A DNA stretch of 64,000 nucleotides from Whalleya microplaca. Its lineage: Eukaryota > Ascomycota > Sordariomycetes > Xylariales > Xylariaceae. The number at the start of each line of letters is the position of its first letter. Position 1 is the first letter of the stretch. The stretch covers positions 248,001 to 312,000 of the forward strand of contig MU385754.1 of NCBI GenBank assembly GCA_022497155.1. The letters are read 5' to 3'. Shown here piece by piece: positions 23,804 to 34,458 of the stretch. The notes beneath the pieces are model-generated. The model had not been told where the DNA came from and did no database searches. It saw only the letters and a list, made by a program, of their open reading frames with translations. A program made the position numbers and the translations under genes.

Positions 23804-25657
23804 GCAGTTATCTTAATTATCCAATGAGTGACCCGAACAGTAAATTCTACCCATAAAAAGGGGGAGAAGGAAAAGGGGGTGATATATCGCTAATACGTAA
23901 GCCTAACATATAATCAATCGACAATATATATATTAGGACCGCCTATGGACTACCGGAGGCCTCAGTCCCAATACAAGACTATCCCAATCGTTTTATAACA
24001 TCCTAAGGAGCATCACAAGTAATCCTGTCTCTCTGGAGCGTCGAATTAATGAGCCTGAAATACCATAAAACACCACAGAGGGTAATTTTCGAAAATTTTA
24101 TCATGTTTGACTTCATCAAGAAAAAGAAGTTAATTTAGATTTTATTCTTAGAGGGGGAGGGGGAAGGTTCGTCTCATTCCTAAGTCGTCTGTAAGTGTTA
24201 TCGCTTGGTCCCCGGGTTTAAACACTTGTCTCGAAGCACATATTGAGGCTCCTTGATTGACTGTGTTTGCTGGTTACCTACTAGCTATCATGGTACTAGC
24301 AGCCCCATGTATACCTTCAATGGTCTTGGGCCGGAGTTCACAACTAGTCCATCATATATTCTTTGCCCCTTTAGATCTTGGAGGCATTTATAGAGATGGC
24401 AAGGTATATACCAGGGGGAAAATATTGCCACTTGCAGTCGGGGGTCCTGTCCGTTAGATAAGTCAGTTGAAAGGAGTGATGATCATCCTTGATGCTCGGG
24501 AACGAACATCTGACAGAGGAACTTATTTGCGGCTTCCCTCTGTGCTTTTCGAGCTCCCGTCGACATAGCCCAATCTTGGTAAAGAGGATGTGAACTCTTA
24601 ATATTGTCTCAACGTTGACGCGGCCGCTTTTACTCAGTGTCGAAATTTCTCTAGGGTAATATGCTTTTAAGTATGGTGGTGTATCTATCATCCGATATCT
24701 TAGGCCTGAGAACTGAAGAATCTTCCTTGAATGCTGCTTTGGCTATTATATTGCTCTTCTCTGAAGGCGAATTAACTACAGTTTTTATATAACTTTAAAA
24801 ATCGTTCGTCTTGGGAGTCTCTTATACCCTAGGAGTCATTAGGGTCGATGATAAGAGCATATATATTACTGGTGGCGGTTGCAATTTGATTGGCGGTAAT
24901 CATATTGCTGACATTAAGATAACTCAAGAGCTCATTGTAGTAGGTTCATATAGAGTATGAAGTCGTTGATATTACAACATGGGGAAGTGATTGTGTTGTT
25001 GTACAGGCCATATCCTAGATAATACGGGGAGCGTCTCTGTGGCGATCCTAGCTACAAGAATAGCTTTTATACATCCATTAGTTAGAAATACTAAAACTAA
25101 TACGATGAGTTATATTCATATATATAGATATATGAAGCTCAGGGAAGCGAGCTATAGATTCCAGTTCCTATACTTCCACCTACACCGGCGATCGCATATC
25201 CATTAGTGCTAACCAAGAGTTGCGAGGTGTAAAGAAGCACTATGATAGGTTGAAATTTCTGTAGTTACTGCAGTTGTTTCCACACTAGTATCGTTTATCA
25301 AGTTCTTGAGAGATGTCATATATCCGGCGTCACTATTTACCTATGCCGTGTCTTTTAGATTAGCATATATCATCCAACTAACAACTTCGGCTCTTCGTCA
25401 TGCTATAGGGTCTGTAAGCTCAGAGGTCCTCTGGGACGTCACATGGTCAAGTCCTTACCTACCAAAGTTGACGTGTATTATCCAAATTAATTTGGGGGCA
25501 CTAGTAGAACATCAATGTTTTTTCGGTTCTAGATTTTGATCAGAACTAATGCGAGTCCAATTTTAGTCTATATACTCTCCAATGCTAAGACACACTCTCC
25601 CCTTCCTTTCAAGTTCTCGTTCGAACAATAAGATCGAGTTTCAGATATCTTCCCAAA
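23804..25657. other. AT-rich stretch with possible decayed coding sequence
   Basis: No intact gene. On the plus strand, short open patches with coding-like composition appear at 24257-24457, about 24826-24960, 24991-25206 and 25306-25539, separated by stops and frame changes. I could not assign them to a family. They may be a RIP-degraded gene or element. A G-rich run lies at about 24150. Confidence 0.3.
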
Positions 25658-26029
25658 CTACGAGCAAAGAGCCAGGCCGTCAGCAGCCTGGTCAGACCAG
25701 TTGCAGTATCTTCCATTCTCTATGCACTTAACAACGCGCTGTCAGTAGGTAATAAAGTACTGCGCCGCTGGAATACATACCTTGTGGTCTGGGTGGCATT
25801 CTTTGGATGAAATACCAGTAAGAACGCAGTAGCCATTCTTTTTCCCATGCTGCCCATCGGGGTCTTTACCGCAGGTCTATAAAGTCATTAGCAAAAGTTT
25901 ACTACATCTCTCGCATAGTATACGTACACCATCATAAATAGTCTGTGGTTTGTCGACTTTGGCGATGTCTGCGAGGACAATCTGGGGGGTGGCCATAATG
26001 GCCAGGAAAGCAAGAGCACGAATCTGCAT
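25658..26029 (-). CDS. Small secreted six-cysteine protein A (3 exons)
   Basis: Read on the minus strand, exons 26029-25928, 25876-25781 and 25726-25658 give 88 residues. Exon 1 is a signal peptide (MQIRALAFLAIM..., cleavage near VLA, residue 20). The mature part has six cysteines spaced C-x14-C-x9-C-x5-C-x6-C-x12-C and ends one residue after the last. Both introns are phase 0; donors are GTACGT and GTATGT. The last exon opens exactly on a cysteine codon; its acceptor (TTAAG) is not the strongest available, since CATAG four bases on would shift frame and lose the cysteines. A TATAAAAG box sits about 105 bp upstream (26140-26133). The look is that of an apoplastic effector-like or antimicrobial-like protein, but no family is recognised. 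Its exon layout matches the gene at 30030. Confidence 0.7.
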
Positions 26030-27408
26030 GATGAATGTGTTATAATAGAATTTGGTGTGAAAGTTTCAAAACAAATCAAGGTGATGCCAGTTAAGACAAA
26101 GAAGTATTGGATTGAACGGTGGACCAATTCACCTTTTATACATCTTCCCAAGCCTATGGTAAGTATATCGAATACCTGCAGTCCTTATTTCGCATATATG
26201 ATTCATGCCTAATTACAGTTGAAGGATGAAGGATCCGTTCTAAGCCAGCTCAGTGATTTCATGGCCGGAAGCCTCGTGTAGAACTCATATCATCACACTT
26301 GATAAGATACAGGTCCTACCTATGTTGGGACAGTCCAAATAGACAAGGGCTTCTATCAATACTCTGGTGATTACGTATGATGCGCCAAGCTAAATTCTTA
26401 CGAAAAGCGGTTTTCGCATCTTCGTAGTTTGTTCTGACAGCGATCGAGTGATGAGATAGCCCGTGCGTGGTAATTTTCCATTGCAGCCTTGCAGGTATAG
26501 ATCGGAGTTAAATGCTGTGCTTACATGGAAGCATCCGAATAATATCATATACGTCATGCTGTCAAATGCAGATCACCTCTAGCATACGAGGCTGTGTTAT
26601 TCATGTCTATTTTTTCCCCGACAATATCCTCATAGCAATTCACATCACTGAAGCTAAAATGCGTTCTTCGCCCAGCGAAGCCGATATCTTTTGCCAAGCG
26701 TAAGCCTGAGTTCGGCCGCGTCTGGGCACCGTTTAAAAGTAGGTTAACATCTTACATAAGGCTTTAGAGACGGCTACGCGACAAATATAGAAATGTACTT
26801 TTGTATGTCTAAACTAGCGTGTTATTGAAGAGTGTTTCTTCCTCTAATACTAGTCGCTACCGATATTTTCTTTCCATTTTCAGTGATTGTGATGCCGATC
26901 TGATGGCTTCAATTCATTAGCAACGACCACTATGTCCTAATAAGACTACATTTGCTGCGGACAGCTTGGATACCGAAAAGGATTCCTCGCGGCCGAGATC
27001 TTCATATTGAAATTAGGTAGGTCATGGCGAGGCGAAAGCTGACGAGGCATCGTAGTCATTATCATATACCATGAGGACAACAAAAATAGTCTTACTGTAG
27101 ATCACTGGTCCAAACGAAGGCCTCCCTGCTTAATAGTTCACAAGGTGAAAGGACATATGCTTTCCAGCATAGGAAGGAAAATCAACTGGGCGCTAGTAGT
27201 GAAGAGGAGGCAAGCTATGAGAATTGGAGCCCTATAGACTTACGTTCCTCAAAGTATAAAGGGAAGTCGAGTTCCCCTCGAGAATTGATATTTACCATCA
27301 ACAGGACATCCTCGATATACAGTATCTCGAATCATCACATTATCCGCTAACGGACTCGCTGCTTTATTCAATATTCCATACGATTATCTTTCAATCACAA
27401 TTACAACC
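26030..27408. other. Intergenic, promoters of two secreted-protein genes
   Basis: No further gene seen. A TATAAA at 27255-27260 lies about 150 bp before the ATG of the next gene. The remainder is AT-rich with chance frames only. Confidence 0.5.
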
Positions 27409-27834
27409 ATGCAATCCAAGTTCATTCTCTCAGCCGGCATCCTTGCCATGTTTACAACCGCAGTCCAGGCCGATTTCAAATTCTACGGTCGTGAGTTTAC
27501 AGGCAAAGCCGGTGGCTACACATACAGCCTTATTGCTTGCAGTGAGCTTGAGACGCGTGAGAACTGTCTTATGTACACCAAGGCTACTGCAGGCACTACC
27601 AACCAGTTGCCTTCTGAGGTGATCTCATTCAAGACCATTTGCGAGAAACCCAACCTGGAGCTACGCAAGAGTGGTACTTCATACTGGGCCGTTTACGACG
27701 AAGGCAACAAGGAGATTGCTAAGTGCGATCCTTTTGAGCACGAGGTCCTTGGGCCTTACGAAAACAAGTCAGGAAAATTCAAGGGCGACAGCAGACTTTT
27801 GTGCAAATCGGATCTTTGCGGCAAGATACAGTAA
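27409..27834 (+). CDS. Small secreted protein of unknown function
   Basis: Single exon, 141 residues. The N-terminus is a signal peptide (MQSKFILSAGILAMF..., cleavage likely after VQA near residue 21). The mature domain of about 120 residues carries six cysteines: two in a SLIACSELETRENC segment, one each in TICEKP and AKCDPF, and a closing pair in LLCKSDLCGK. It has mixed charge and one N-glycosylation sequon (NKS). Length, signal peptide, paired cysteines and position between solo LTRs in gene-poor DNA fit a candidate effector or other secreted stress protein. I recognise no family. It shares no obvious sequence with the two three-exon proteins on either side. Confidence 0.75.
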   Translation: MQSKFILSAGILAMFTTAVQADFKFYGREFTGKAGGYTYSLIACSELETRENCLMYTKATAGTTNQLPSEVISFKTICEKPNLELRKSGTSYWAVYDEGNKEIAKCDPFEHEVLGPYENKSGKFKGDSRLLCKSDLCGKIQ

Positions 27835-28573
27835 GGTGGAAGCAAGTTCAAGACTGCAGTTGTTAGTCAGGATTCAGAGTCTGAGATTGCAAGATCCGTT
27901 GGAGGACAGTATGTTTAGATGGAATTAGAAGAGGTGGTGTAGGAGATGGTTAGTTTTGATCGGCGAGATGTACGGATTGTCTCATTTATTTTCTATTCTT
28001 CATTTGTAGCTATTTTACGTTACGTTGGCCTACTAAGCGACATACATTCTTTTAAGTCTACAGATCTTCTTTTTTAGCTGAGAAATCAAATCAAGCGATA
28101 GCTCTACTCACGGTCACTGTATCATTTGGGCTTGAACGTTAATCTAGTAGACTGTTCTTAGAAAGTAAGAAGACTTCCTAGCATAAATAGACATGAAGCA
28201 AATTAGAATATACTAGGGCCGAGTACCTGTGAAAACTTGGCATTTAGAGTTGAATAAGACATTTGGACTTCACTTATACGGAGTTGAGCGTAGCACAAAC
28301 AATTAAACCGAGAGTAAAGGGGTTGATTAGGCCCCCGGCTCTAGGCCTTATACAAAGTAGTGCTACCCCGCTTTGCTAGATCCAAAAGACATCTCATTGC
28401 CACCTGGGGAAGTGAATAGGATGGTAGCTTATCCCAGCATGAATTTCCTGTTGCAAACACACGTAAATTTAGTTGTATAAGACCAACGTCAACATAGTCG
28501 AAATCGAAGCTATCACTTGTATTGGTTCTCTTGACTGAAGAAACCCTACTTATCGACCAACTTGACCAGTGCA
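27835..28573. other. Intergenic, no gene seen
   Basis: 3' flank of the secreted-protein gene and promoter of the dioxygenase gene; short chance frames only. Confidence 0.5.
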
Positions 28574-29698
28574 ATGACAACACATACAGCAGCACAAGCT
28601 TCATCCTTCGGCTTGGGCGAGCACTCCACAACCACGCTTCGGCTTGCATCCGGAAATGGGCCGGTCTGCCGGACCGTTCTCAAGGCCTCGCCCCGAGACG
28701 CGGAGCCTTCCGAGATCCCAATCATTGACATTTCCGGCATCAGCAAATCGCTTGCGGAGCGGCTGAAGGTGGCTGGCCAGGTCCGCGACGCTGCTACCAA
28801 TAACGGCTTCTTTTACATAAAAAACCACGGGATTCCCTCAAAAGTTACGGACGATGCATACCGAGCATGTCTCGACTTCTTCCGACAGTCGCGAGAGGTA
28901 AAAGACCGAGCTAACTCAGAGCGGTCCAAGCATTTCAACGGCTACAAACCCCCTGGATCACAGCGCCTCAATCCGTTTGAGTCGATCGACCTGCGGGAAA
29001 CCTTTTCCTGGACTTACGACCCTAGGTTTGACCCAGCCATCGATGATCCCTCAGCCATCCCTCATATAGCCCAACATCTTCGTTGCGAAGACTACCACTG
29101 GGAAGCTACTGCCAACATACCGCACCTCAAAGAAGCAGTCGTCGCGTACTGGAGGTCGTGTCTCGCTGTTGCGCGAGACCTTGTCAAGATCTTCGCGCTC
29201 TCCCTGGAATTATCAGAGGATTTCTTTGCTGCCAAGTTTACCTATCCGGACGCCGCATTAGCCCTTAACTACTACCCTCCCATTCCATGTTCCAAATCCC
29301 CGGGGAGTCCTGAAGAGCAACTGTCAATCGGCTCTCACACAGACTTCCAACTGTTCACGATGCTCTGGCAAGACGACAATGGTGGGCTCCAAGTGCTGAA
29401 TCGACAGGGACAGTGGATCAATGCTAAGCCCATCCCCGGGTCATTTGTGGTCAACATTGCCGACTACATGCAACGGATCACGAACGACCGATATGTCAGT
29501 ACCGTGCACAGGGCACAGAACTTGAGCGGCAACGAGAGGGTCAGTATGCCGTTCTTCTTCGGATTTAATCTCAACGAGAGCTGTGGAGTCCTGGACAGCT
29601 GCGTGGCCGAGGGACAGGAGAAAAAGTATGAGGAGATTTCGTGTATCGAATGGGTCAGGAAAAGGGTTGCTGCGATGCATAAGACAGAGGCGCTTTGA
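28574..29698 (+). CDS. 2-oxoglutarate/Fe(II)-dependent dioxygenase (isopenicillin-N-synthase-like)
   Basis: Single exon, 374 residues from the ATG at 28574. The N-terminal non-haem dioxygenase domain starts IPIIDISGISKSL near residue 48 and contains GFFYIKNHGIP. The double-stranded beta-helix core carries the iron ligands His255 and Asp257 (GSHTDFQLFTML) and His312 (STVHRAQN), and the 2-oxoglutarate-binding arginine in ERVSMPFFF (Arg322). All catalytic residues are present, so it should be active. Family members oxidise small molecules in secondary metabolism, degrade plant hormones, or modify sugars and amino acids; the substrate cannot be read from sequence. There is no metabolic cluster around it. 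It sits among small secreted-protein genes, so a role on host-derived compounds is possible but is only inference. Confidence 0.9.
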   Translation: MTTHTAAQASSFGLGEHSTTTLRLASGNGPVCRTVLKASPRDAEPSEIPIIDISGISKSLAERLKVAGQVRDAATNNGFFYIKNHGIPSKVTDDAYRACLDFFRQSREVKDRANSERSKHFNGYKPPGSQRLNPFESIDLRETFSWTYDPRFDPAIDDPSAIPHIAQHLRCEDYHWEATANIPHLKEAVVAYWRSCLAVARDLVKIFALSLELSEDFFAAKFTYPDAALALNYYPPIPCSKSPGSPEEQLSIGSHTDFQLFTMLWQDDNGGLQVLNRQGQWINAKPIPGSFVVNIADYMQRITNDRYVSTVHRAQNLSGNERVSMPFFFGFNLNESCGVLDSCVAEGQEKKYEEISCIEWVRKRVAAMHKTEAL

Positions 29699-30029
29699 AT
29701 TGATGAAGATAGATTTCGCTTGGATACATGCTTGAAGCCCCACGCACGACGGATGTTCCCGCTATACTTGGTGTAAGGCGGTAACGTTAGCGATTATTAG
29801 TATGCTGATCACTCCCAAATTTACCCATGTGGTCCCAATAATTGTACTAAAAAAAGAGTTCAGGGGCTGAACTTCGAGGCAACATTCCTTCTTAAAGATA
29901 TTCGGAATTCCTTCGTTCAGCGACAGATCGTCCTTCAGCATTTAATAGTACCTTCTATCCGCTCTCTAATTCATGAAGGACACGATTAATTCATTTAAAC
30001 TAGAAATCTGAAGCAGAAACACTTTCATC
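29699..30029. other. Intergenic, no gene seen
   Basis: 3' flank of the dioxygenase gene and promoter of the next small gene; AT-rich near 29940-30010. Confidence 0.5.
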
Positions 30030-30356
30030 ATGAAATTCTACGCCCTCTCAATCCTTTTCGCCTTCGTGGCCGGCTCGCTCGCGTCAGCAGGAGTACGTCC
30101 ATATATACTTAAAGACGACGCGCCCGCGCTGACTGTTCTTATGGATAGAAGTGTAATAAGCTGAGCAATGTTTGCTTTGAGAATGGGAACAACGAAAACA
30201 TGGCGAGCTGCCAGGGAAGTGTAGGTTTCTCCTTGTAACTCGTCACGGTACACAGTACTGATCCTTCATCAGTGCCCGCAAAATGCTCACCCTTGTACTA
30301 TCACCGTCGTTGGCCAGCCAGGTGCGCCCGAGACTGGTAAAGCGACTTGTGACTAG
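30030..30356 (+). CDS. Small secreted six-cysteine protein B (3 exons)
   Basis: Exons 30030-30092, 30149-30220 and 30273-30356 give 72 residues. Exon 1 encodes almost only a signal peptide (MKFYALSILFAF..., cleavage near ASA, residue 20). The mature part has six cysteines spaced C-x6-C-x11-C-x3-C-x6-C-x17-C and ends one residue after the last. Both introns are phase 0. The first donor is GTACGT, as in the gene at 25658-26029, and the third exon again opens on the fourth cysteine codon. The shared layout (signal exon, three cysteines, intron, three cysteines) suggests common descent of the two genes despite low sequence similarity. Function is unknown; the features are those of secreted effector-like or antimicrobial-like proteins. 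Exons are too short to stand out as open frames. Confidence 0.7.
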
Positions 30357-30796
30357 GCGCGAGAAAGGTAGCTTGGCGATGTTGTGGAGGCAGCATCTTG
30401 TCGTGCATTAGTGATGTTGATGGAATAGAATTTAGACTGCGGGAAGGCTTTCTGTTTCAAGCCCAAGCCATACTCTCTTGGTGCTGATGTCACTTCAGGC
30501 TAGAATAAAGCAGCAATTGCACTGAATTATCGTTTGCTATTGGATTTCGAATAGGTGGCTCGACATGATAATCGCGGCGAGTGAATTGGTCCCTCTGGCG
30601 AAGAACTTCTGTAAATGAACAGTGTCTACTAATATGCTGGCTCTTGATAAGGAAGGCATACCTAGACCTACAAGCTCCGTTTTCTCTTTGCCTAAACCGA
30701 GAGGAAAACATTATATTATTGGTGTCTATAGAGGGTGAAGCTGGAGTTACTTAGATTGGGCTATACACATACGCTTGCGTCATGCGAGAGGTTTCT
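30357..30796. other. Intergenic, no gene seen
   Basis: Between the convergent small secreted gene and the metallophosphoesterase gene; chance frames only. Confidence 0.5.
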
Positions 30797-31996
30797 CTAG
30801 ATAGTTAACACGATAGGATCTCTGTGTTCGCTATTACCTCGACCCCCCACAACAGCAGCATTGACAAGATGGGTGCCTATATTACCAGCGGATCTAGCCT
30901 TAGAAGCAAAGCCGATTGCCCTCATCATTGCGATCCACGCAACATAGACCGCCAACAGAAAGACATTGAGCCACGGCTTCTGACATAACATGATAGCCTC
31001 ATACCAGCCTTGGGCACGGTCGAATTGGAGCCACTCTTGGCCTCGACTGGCATGTATGTGACCGCACAAGGCTATTGCCGGTCTAGCCCTCCAAAGCTCC
31101 GAAAGCAACTCTTTGCATCCTTTTCCATCATCATCTAGATGCATCGCAGGGGGCCCATGCGTTAGAAAGATGTCCGTCTCCGGCGGGATAGCACCTGCCC
31201 AGCCCGCCCACTGTTTGTCCTGATCCCCATACTGGAACGCGAAGTTCCCAAACTGCGGAGTCCAGGGACTGCCGAAGACACGCACATTCCGATCCTTTAC
31301 CACAAGGTCGATTGCCTCGTGTTCCAAGTACCGGACATCACCCCATGCTAGATCACCCCGGCGTGATCCAGAAAACTTGTCTAGCTCACGGTCTGGGTGT
31401 GCCGTGACGAAGCTTGTGTCTAGCAGGAGATCATGATTTCCTGCGATAATGATCTTATGCTCGTGGGGTTGCGCGGCAAGCCAGGTCAACTGTGCTTGGA
31501 TCTCCGCGAAGGTACCGTATTGCGATAAATCACCTGCGTGGAGGAGTATGTCGCCCTCGGGCAATGAAGGCGTGGTGTTGTGGGTATCAGAGATGCAGAC
31601 CAGCGTGATAGGTGATCTTTTGGCGCCTTCACTGGTATTTTTCTCATCCGACAGGATCTCACTATGTTGTCGCGCAATGGTGTAGAGTTTGCATGCCAAT
31701 TGCTGTGTGAAACGTTTCTCCTTTGGAACCCCAATTAATGGTCCAGTGATTGTTTTGGCCGGCATGTTTGAACAGAGAACATAATGGACTTGATTGCGCG
31801 ATGACGTGAGCGGAATTTGAACCCTCTGTTCTGGCTTTAGGTCATGCCTGAAATGATGTGTGTTGATGATTTGGAAGTATTCGGAGTGGCGCAGTCTACT
31901 GGTACAAACGAAGTTTAAGTTGAAGGCAAACAGCGGTGCTAAATCCAGCCGATCCGCGTAAGGCATATATCCTCCCAGCGCTGATTTCAAAACCAT
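30797..31996 (-). CDS. Calcineurin-like metallophosphoesterase
   Basis: Single frame of 399 residues. The core has all metal-binding motifs in order: ISDTH (Asp137, His139), HAGDLSQYG (Asp156), IAGNHD (Asn187, His188), LTHGPP (His280) and CGHIHASRG (His313, His315), so a two-metal phosphoesterase active site is intact. It most resembles the MPPED/239FB-type ser/thr-phosphatase-superfamily proteins that fungi carry in several copies; the natural substrate of these is unclear. The first 77 residues are unlike the family, and an internal ATG at 31765 (MPAKTITGPL) is an equally good start giving about 322 residues. A hydrophobic segment WLNVFLLAVYVAWIAMM near residue 345 could be membrane-embedded. 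Confidence 0.85.
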   Translation of the reverse strand: MVLKSALGGYMPYADRLDLAPLFAFNLNFVCTSRLRHSEYFQIINTHHFRHDLKPEQRVQIPLTSSRNQVHYVLCSNMPAKTITGPLIGVPKEKRFTQQLACKLYTIARQHSEILSDEKNTSEGAKRSPITLVCISDTHNTTPSLPEGDILLHAGDLSQYGTFAEIQAQLTWLAAQPHEHKIIIAGNHDLLLDTSFVTAHPDRELDKFSGSRRGDLAWGDVRYLEHEAIDLVVKDRNVRVFGSPWTPQFGNFAFQYGDQDKQWAGWAGAIPPETDIFLTHGPPAMHLDDDGKGCKELLSELWRARPAIALCGHIHASRGQEWLQFDRAQGWYEAIMLCQKPWLNVFLLAVYVAWIAMMRAIGFASKARSAGNIGTHLVNAAVVGGRGNSEHRDPIVLTI

Positions 31997-32440
31997 TGTA
32001 GGCCTTGACTACTGCGCCTCACTCTCATCATCACTAACACCCATCTAGAAAATGTCTATCTAATAATTGAGTGGAACAGAAACATCCAACTTGGAATGTG
32101 TGAGGCCATTGTTGGCCTGTTGGTAATAAGTCTCAAAGACCGTAATGAGACTTGGTTCGCTTAATGTGCATAGCTCATTGGTCCAATTCACATTTCTTAA
32201 GGTTATAATTGTTAGTTTCAACATCGTAGATTATCACGTCTCCTAGCCCTCATCATGGACTATTGCGAAGGGTTAGGTTGTATATATAGGCATGAAAGTA
32301 TCCGTAGACCTGTTCCGTGACGATAATTGAGGTCACAGCGCTGGCTCTTTATTCTAGGTAAAGTCTAGTCATCTTCTTGTATCCTGTTGTAACCTATCTT
32401 CAATTTTTATCCTGTTTGTTGTGAGATTCTATTTTACACC
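31997..32440. other. Shared upstream region of two divergent genes
   Basis: Divergent intergenic region between the metallophosphoesterase (left) and the nucleotidyltransferase-fold protein (right). AT-rich; no further gene seen. Confidence 0.5.
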
Positions 32441-33208
32441 ATGGGTAATAAGAATTCACGTCTATCGAGAAAATCGAAACAATCGCAACAACAGCCTGCC
32501 CGGCCAATGATCAGCGGGCCGGTAACACCACCAGGTGCCGTACCAGCCCAGGCCAGAGACGAGCGTGGCTTATGGGCACAGCACGATCAACACGATCTTT
32601 CAAGGCAGAACATTATGAAAGCCCTTGCTTACGCGGCAGAGTATCTTCACCGCCATCATGAGAACATTGTCATAATTGCTGTCGGAGGCGCGGTCAACAC
32701 GGTCTTGCTTCAATCGCGGAGTGCAACGCATGACGTTGATTTCTTCAGCACTCCTTTGTCCGGTCAACGGCTTCAGCTCCTTCGGGAAGCAGGCCGCTAT
32801 GCAGTTGAGCGTAGTTCGGCCCCCTTGACCGAAGACTGGCTTAATAACGCCACTGCTAGGATGCCAGGTGTCGTAGAGAATGTCCAACAATTGATTCAAG
32901 CCGCCATGAGGCAGCACGACGTGATCTTCGACGTGCCAGGTCTGAAGGTCCTCGCAGCTCCATGGAACTATGCATTCATTAAAAAGGTCAGCCGCATTAC
33001 TCAAGGCACTGGTCGCCAATACGATCCGTCGGATGCCGTGAGTTACTTGCATGAGTATATCCGGCGACATGGAAATACGCCTGTGCGAATTCAAGATGTT
33101 CGTGCCTGGGGCACTCAGGATCGAGCTCTTGCCCCAGACCAGATCTTGCAGCAGATAAATGAGCTTTACCAGCGGACATATGGGCAGCCAGGTATACGAT
33201 TTCGTTGA
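32441..33208 (+). CDS. Nucleotidyltransferase-fold protein with N-myristoylation signal
   Basis: Single exon, 255 residues. It begins MGNKNSRLSRKSK: glycine at position 2, serine at 6 and downstream basic residues, the classic N-myristoylation plus basic-patch signal for membrane attachment. After a Pro/Gln-rich spacer, residues 77-101 contain VIIAVGGAVNTVLLQSRSATHDVDFF. This matches the GG...(S/T)xDxD pattern of minimal nucleotidyltransferases such as the AbiEii/AbiGii and MNT groups: a loop glycine pair, then two metal-binding acids (Asp98, Asp100). Downstream are helical segments and a basic patch FIKKVSRI near residue 186. Fungal relatives are, to my knowledge, uncharacterised. Nucleotide transfer is therefore inferred from the motif, and the target is unknown. 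It is divergent from the phosphoesterase gene. Confidence 0.7.
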   Translation: MGNKNSRLSRKSKQSQQQPARPMISGPVTPPGAVPAQARDERGLWAQHDQHDLSRQNIMKALAYAAEYLHRHHENIVIIAVGGAVNTVLLQSRSATHDVDFFSTPLSGQRLQLLREAGRYAVERSSAPLTEDWLNNATARMPGVVENVQQLIQAAMRQHDVIFDVPGLKVLAAPWNYAFIKKVSRITQGTGRQYDPSDAVSYLHEYIRRHGNTPVRIQDVRAWGTQDRALAPDQILQQINELYQRTYGQPGIRFR

Positions 33209-33578
33209 GATGGGCTGTGCTTTGATGGATTTTAAACTAATTTTCTAATATTTGGAAGACCAGCGGGGAGCTCTGTTAGTTCCCTACATAGGTAAAATAG
33301 TCATGCTATTTCATGTGATTTCATGTAAGAAATGAGAGCTGGAACTTGTTGGCTGTTGACATGTGCGCTATGTTCCACGGGTACCCTTAATTGCATATTA
33401 AGGTATAGTTTCTGTATTCGAATATTTGATAGGAAATATTTGCCAATCGGAATCGTAGACCTACATTTACTCACAACCAATGAATGATTTATCAGGCTTA
33501 GCTCCCATTTACATTCTTTGTCCAGTAACTACTTGTCTTCTTCAACGCTTCAAACCGTGTATTCTCGGATATACCTCT
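33209..33578. other. Intergenic, no gene seen
   Basis: AT-rich region between two plus-strand genes; a duplicated TTTCATGTGATTTCATGTAA motif lies at about 33309-33329. Confidence 0.45.
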
Positions 33579-34226
33579 ATGGAATCCACAAAGCGCAGCA
33601 AATGGCATACTATATTCGCTCTCCGTTGCTTTGGAGCTAGAAATGACAAGCTCGAATTTCCTTCCTGGCCTCCACCAAATCCCAGGGAAATACTATCTCG
33701 GCAGGCATTCTACAAAGAACGCCTATCACACCGCAAGTATATCGCGCCTGAAGGTATTTTCACAGACCAGCCTCTATATGCTTTATATCGAATATATGAA
33801 TGGATCATGGTGGACCACACTATCAACATGCGCAATGAACTGGAGCTATTCTGGTGGAAACGCTGGCCCGTATCAAGCATACCAGATCCAGGCGAGCAGG
33901 GCGACTCGGAGCGTTACGCAGTGCTCTCGTGCATACCTGCGCTTCTAGTCCAAAGTTTCAACCTGCGTGTTGAACAAGGGCTGCGGCGCGAAGAGCCGCA
34001 TTCGATTTTATCGCTAGAAGAGCAGCTACAGTGGGCGGCTTCGCCTAAGACCTTTGAGACTGAACCGCCGTGGACAGATAAAGTCCCCCCTTTGAAAGAG
34101 CGACTGCATATCCCTCATTCGGCACCTATGCATCCACAGCTAGAGTCCTTCGACGACCCGCTAGCCTCTGCGGCCTTTAGGAAGAAGAATATCTTGATTA
34201 TGCAGCCTCATATTCATTTCATATAG
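33579..34226 (+). CDS. Hypothetical protein
   Basis: Open frame of 215 residues from the ATG at 33579 (MESTKRSKWHTIFALRCFG); an ATG at 33480 would add 33 hydrophobic residues with a weak look. The protein is Trp- and Pro-rich (FPSWPPPNPREIL, FWWKRWPVSSIP) with a hydrophobic helix around YAVLSCIPALLVQSFNLRVEQGL. I recognise no domain. Composition and length are better than the chance frames around it, so I keep it as a probable gene of unknown function. It lies just before the second solo LTR. Confidence 0.5.
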   Translation: MESTKRSKWHTIFALRCFGARNDKLEFPSWPPPNPREILSRQAFYKERLSHRKYIAPEGIFTDQPLYALYRIYEWIMVDHTINMRNELELFWWKRWPVSSIPDPGEQGDSERYAVLSCIPALLVQSFNLRVEQGLRREEPHSILSLEEQLQWAASPKTFETEPPWTDKVPPLKERLHIPHSAPMHPQLESFDDPLASAAFRKKNILIMQPHIHFI

Positions 34227-34458
34227 CTAGTGTGTCACACGGGATTGGTGCTACAGCCCTTGTTACATAGTGTTACTGCTGGTCTTTCATGATGATGGCT
34301 AGTCTTCTGTGCCTCGATTATGCCTGATATGGACGGGTGTGCACACCACAGAGCGACGTACACTGAGAGTAGTCTAAGTACCACAATTCCTTCACTTTGA
34401 ATAATATAACACCAAAAAAGCTAATGTCGGGAAGATTAATGAGAATTGACGAGTTATG

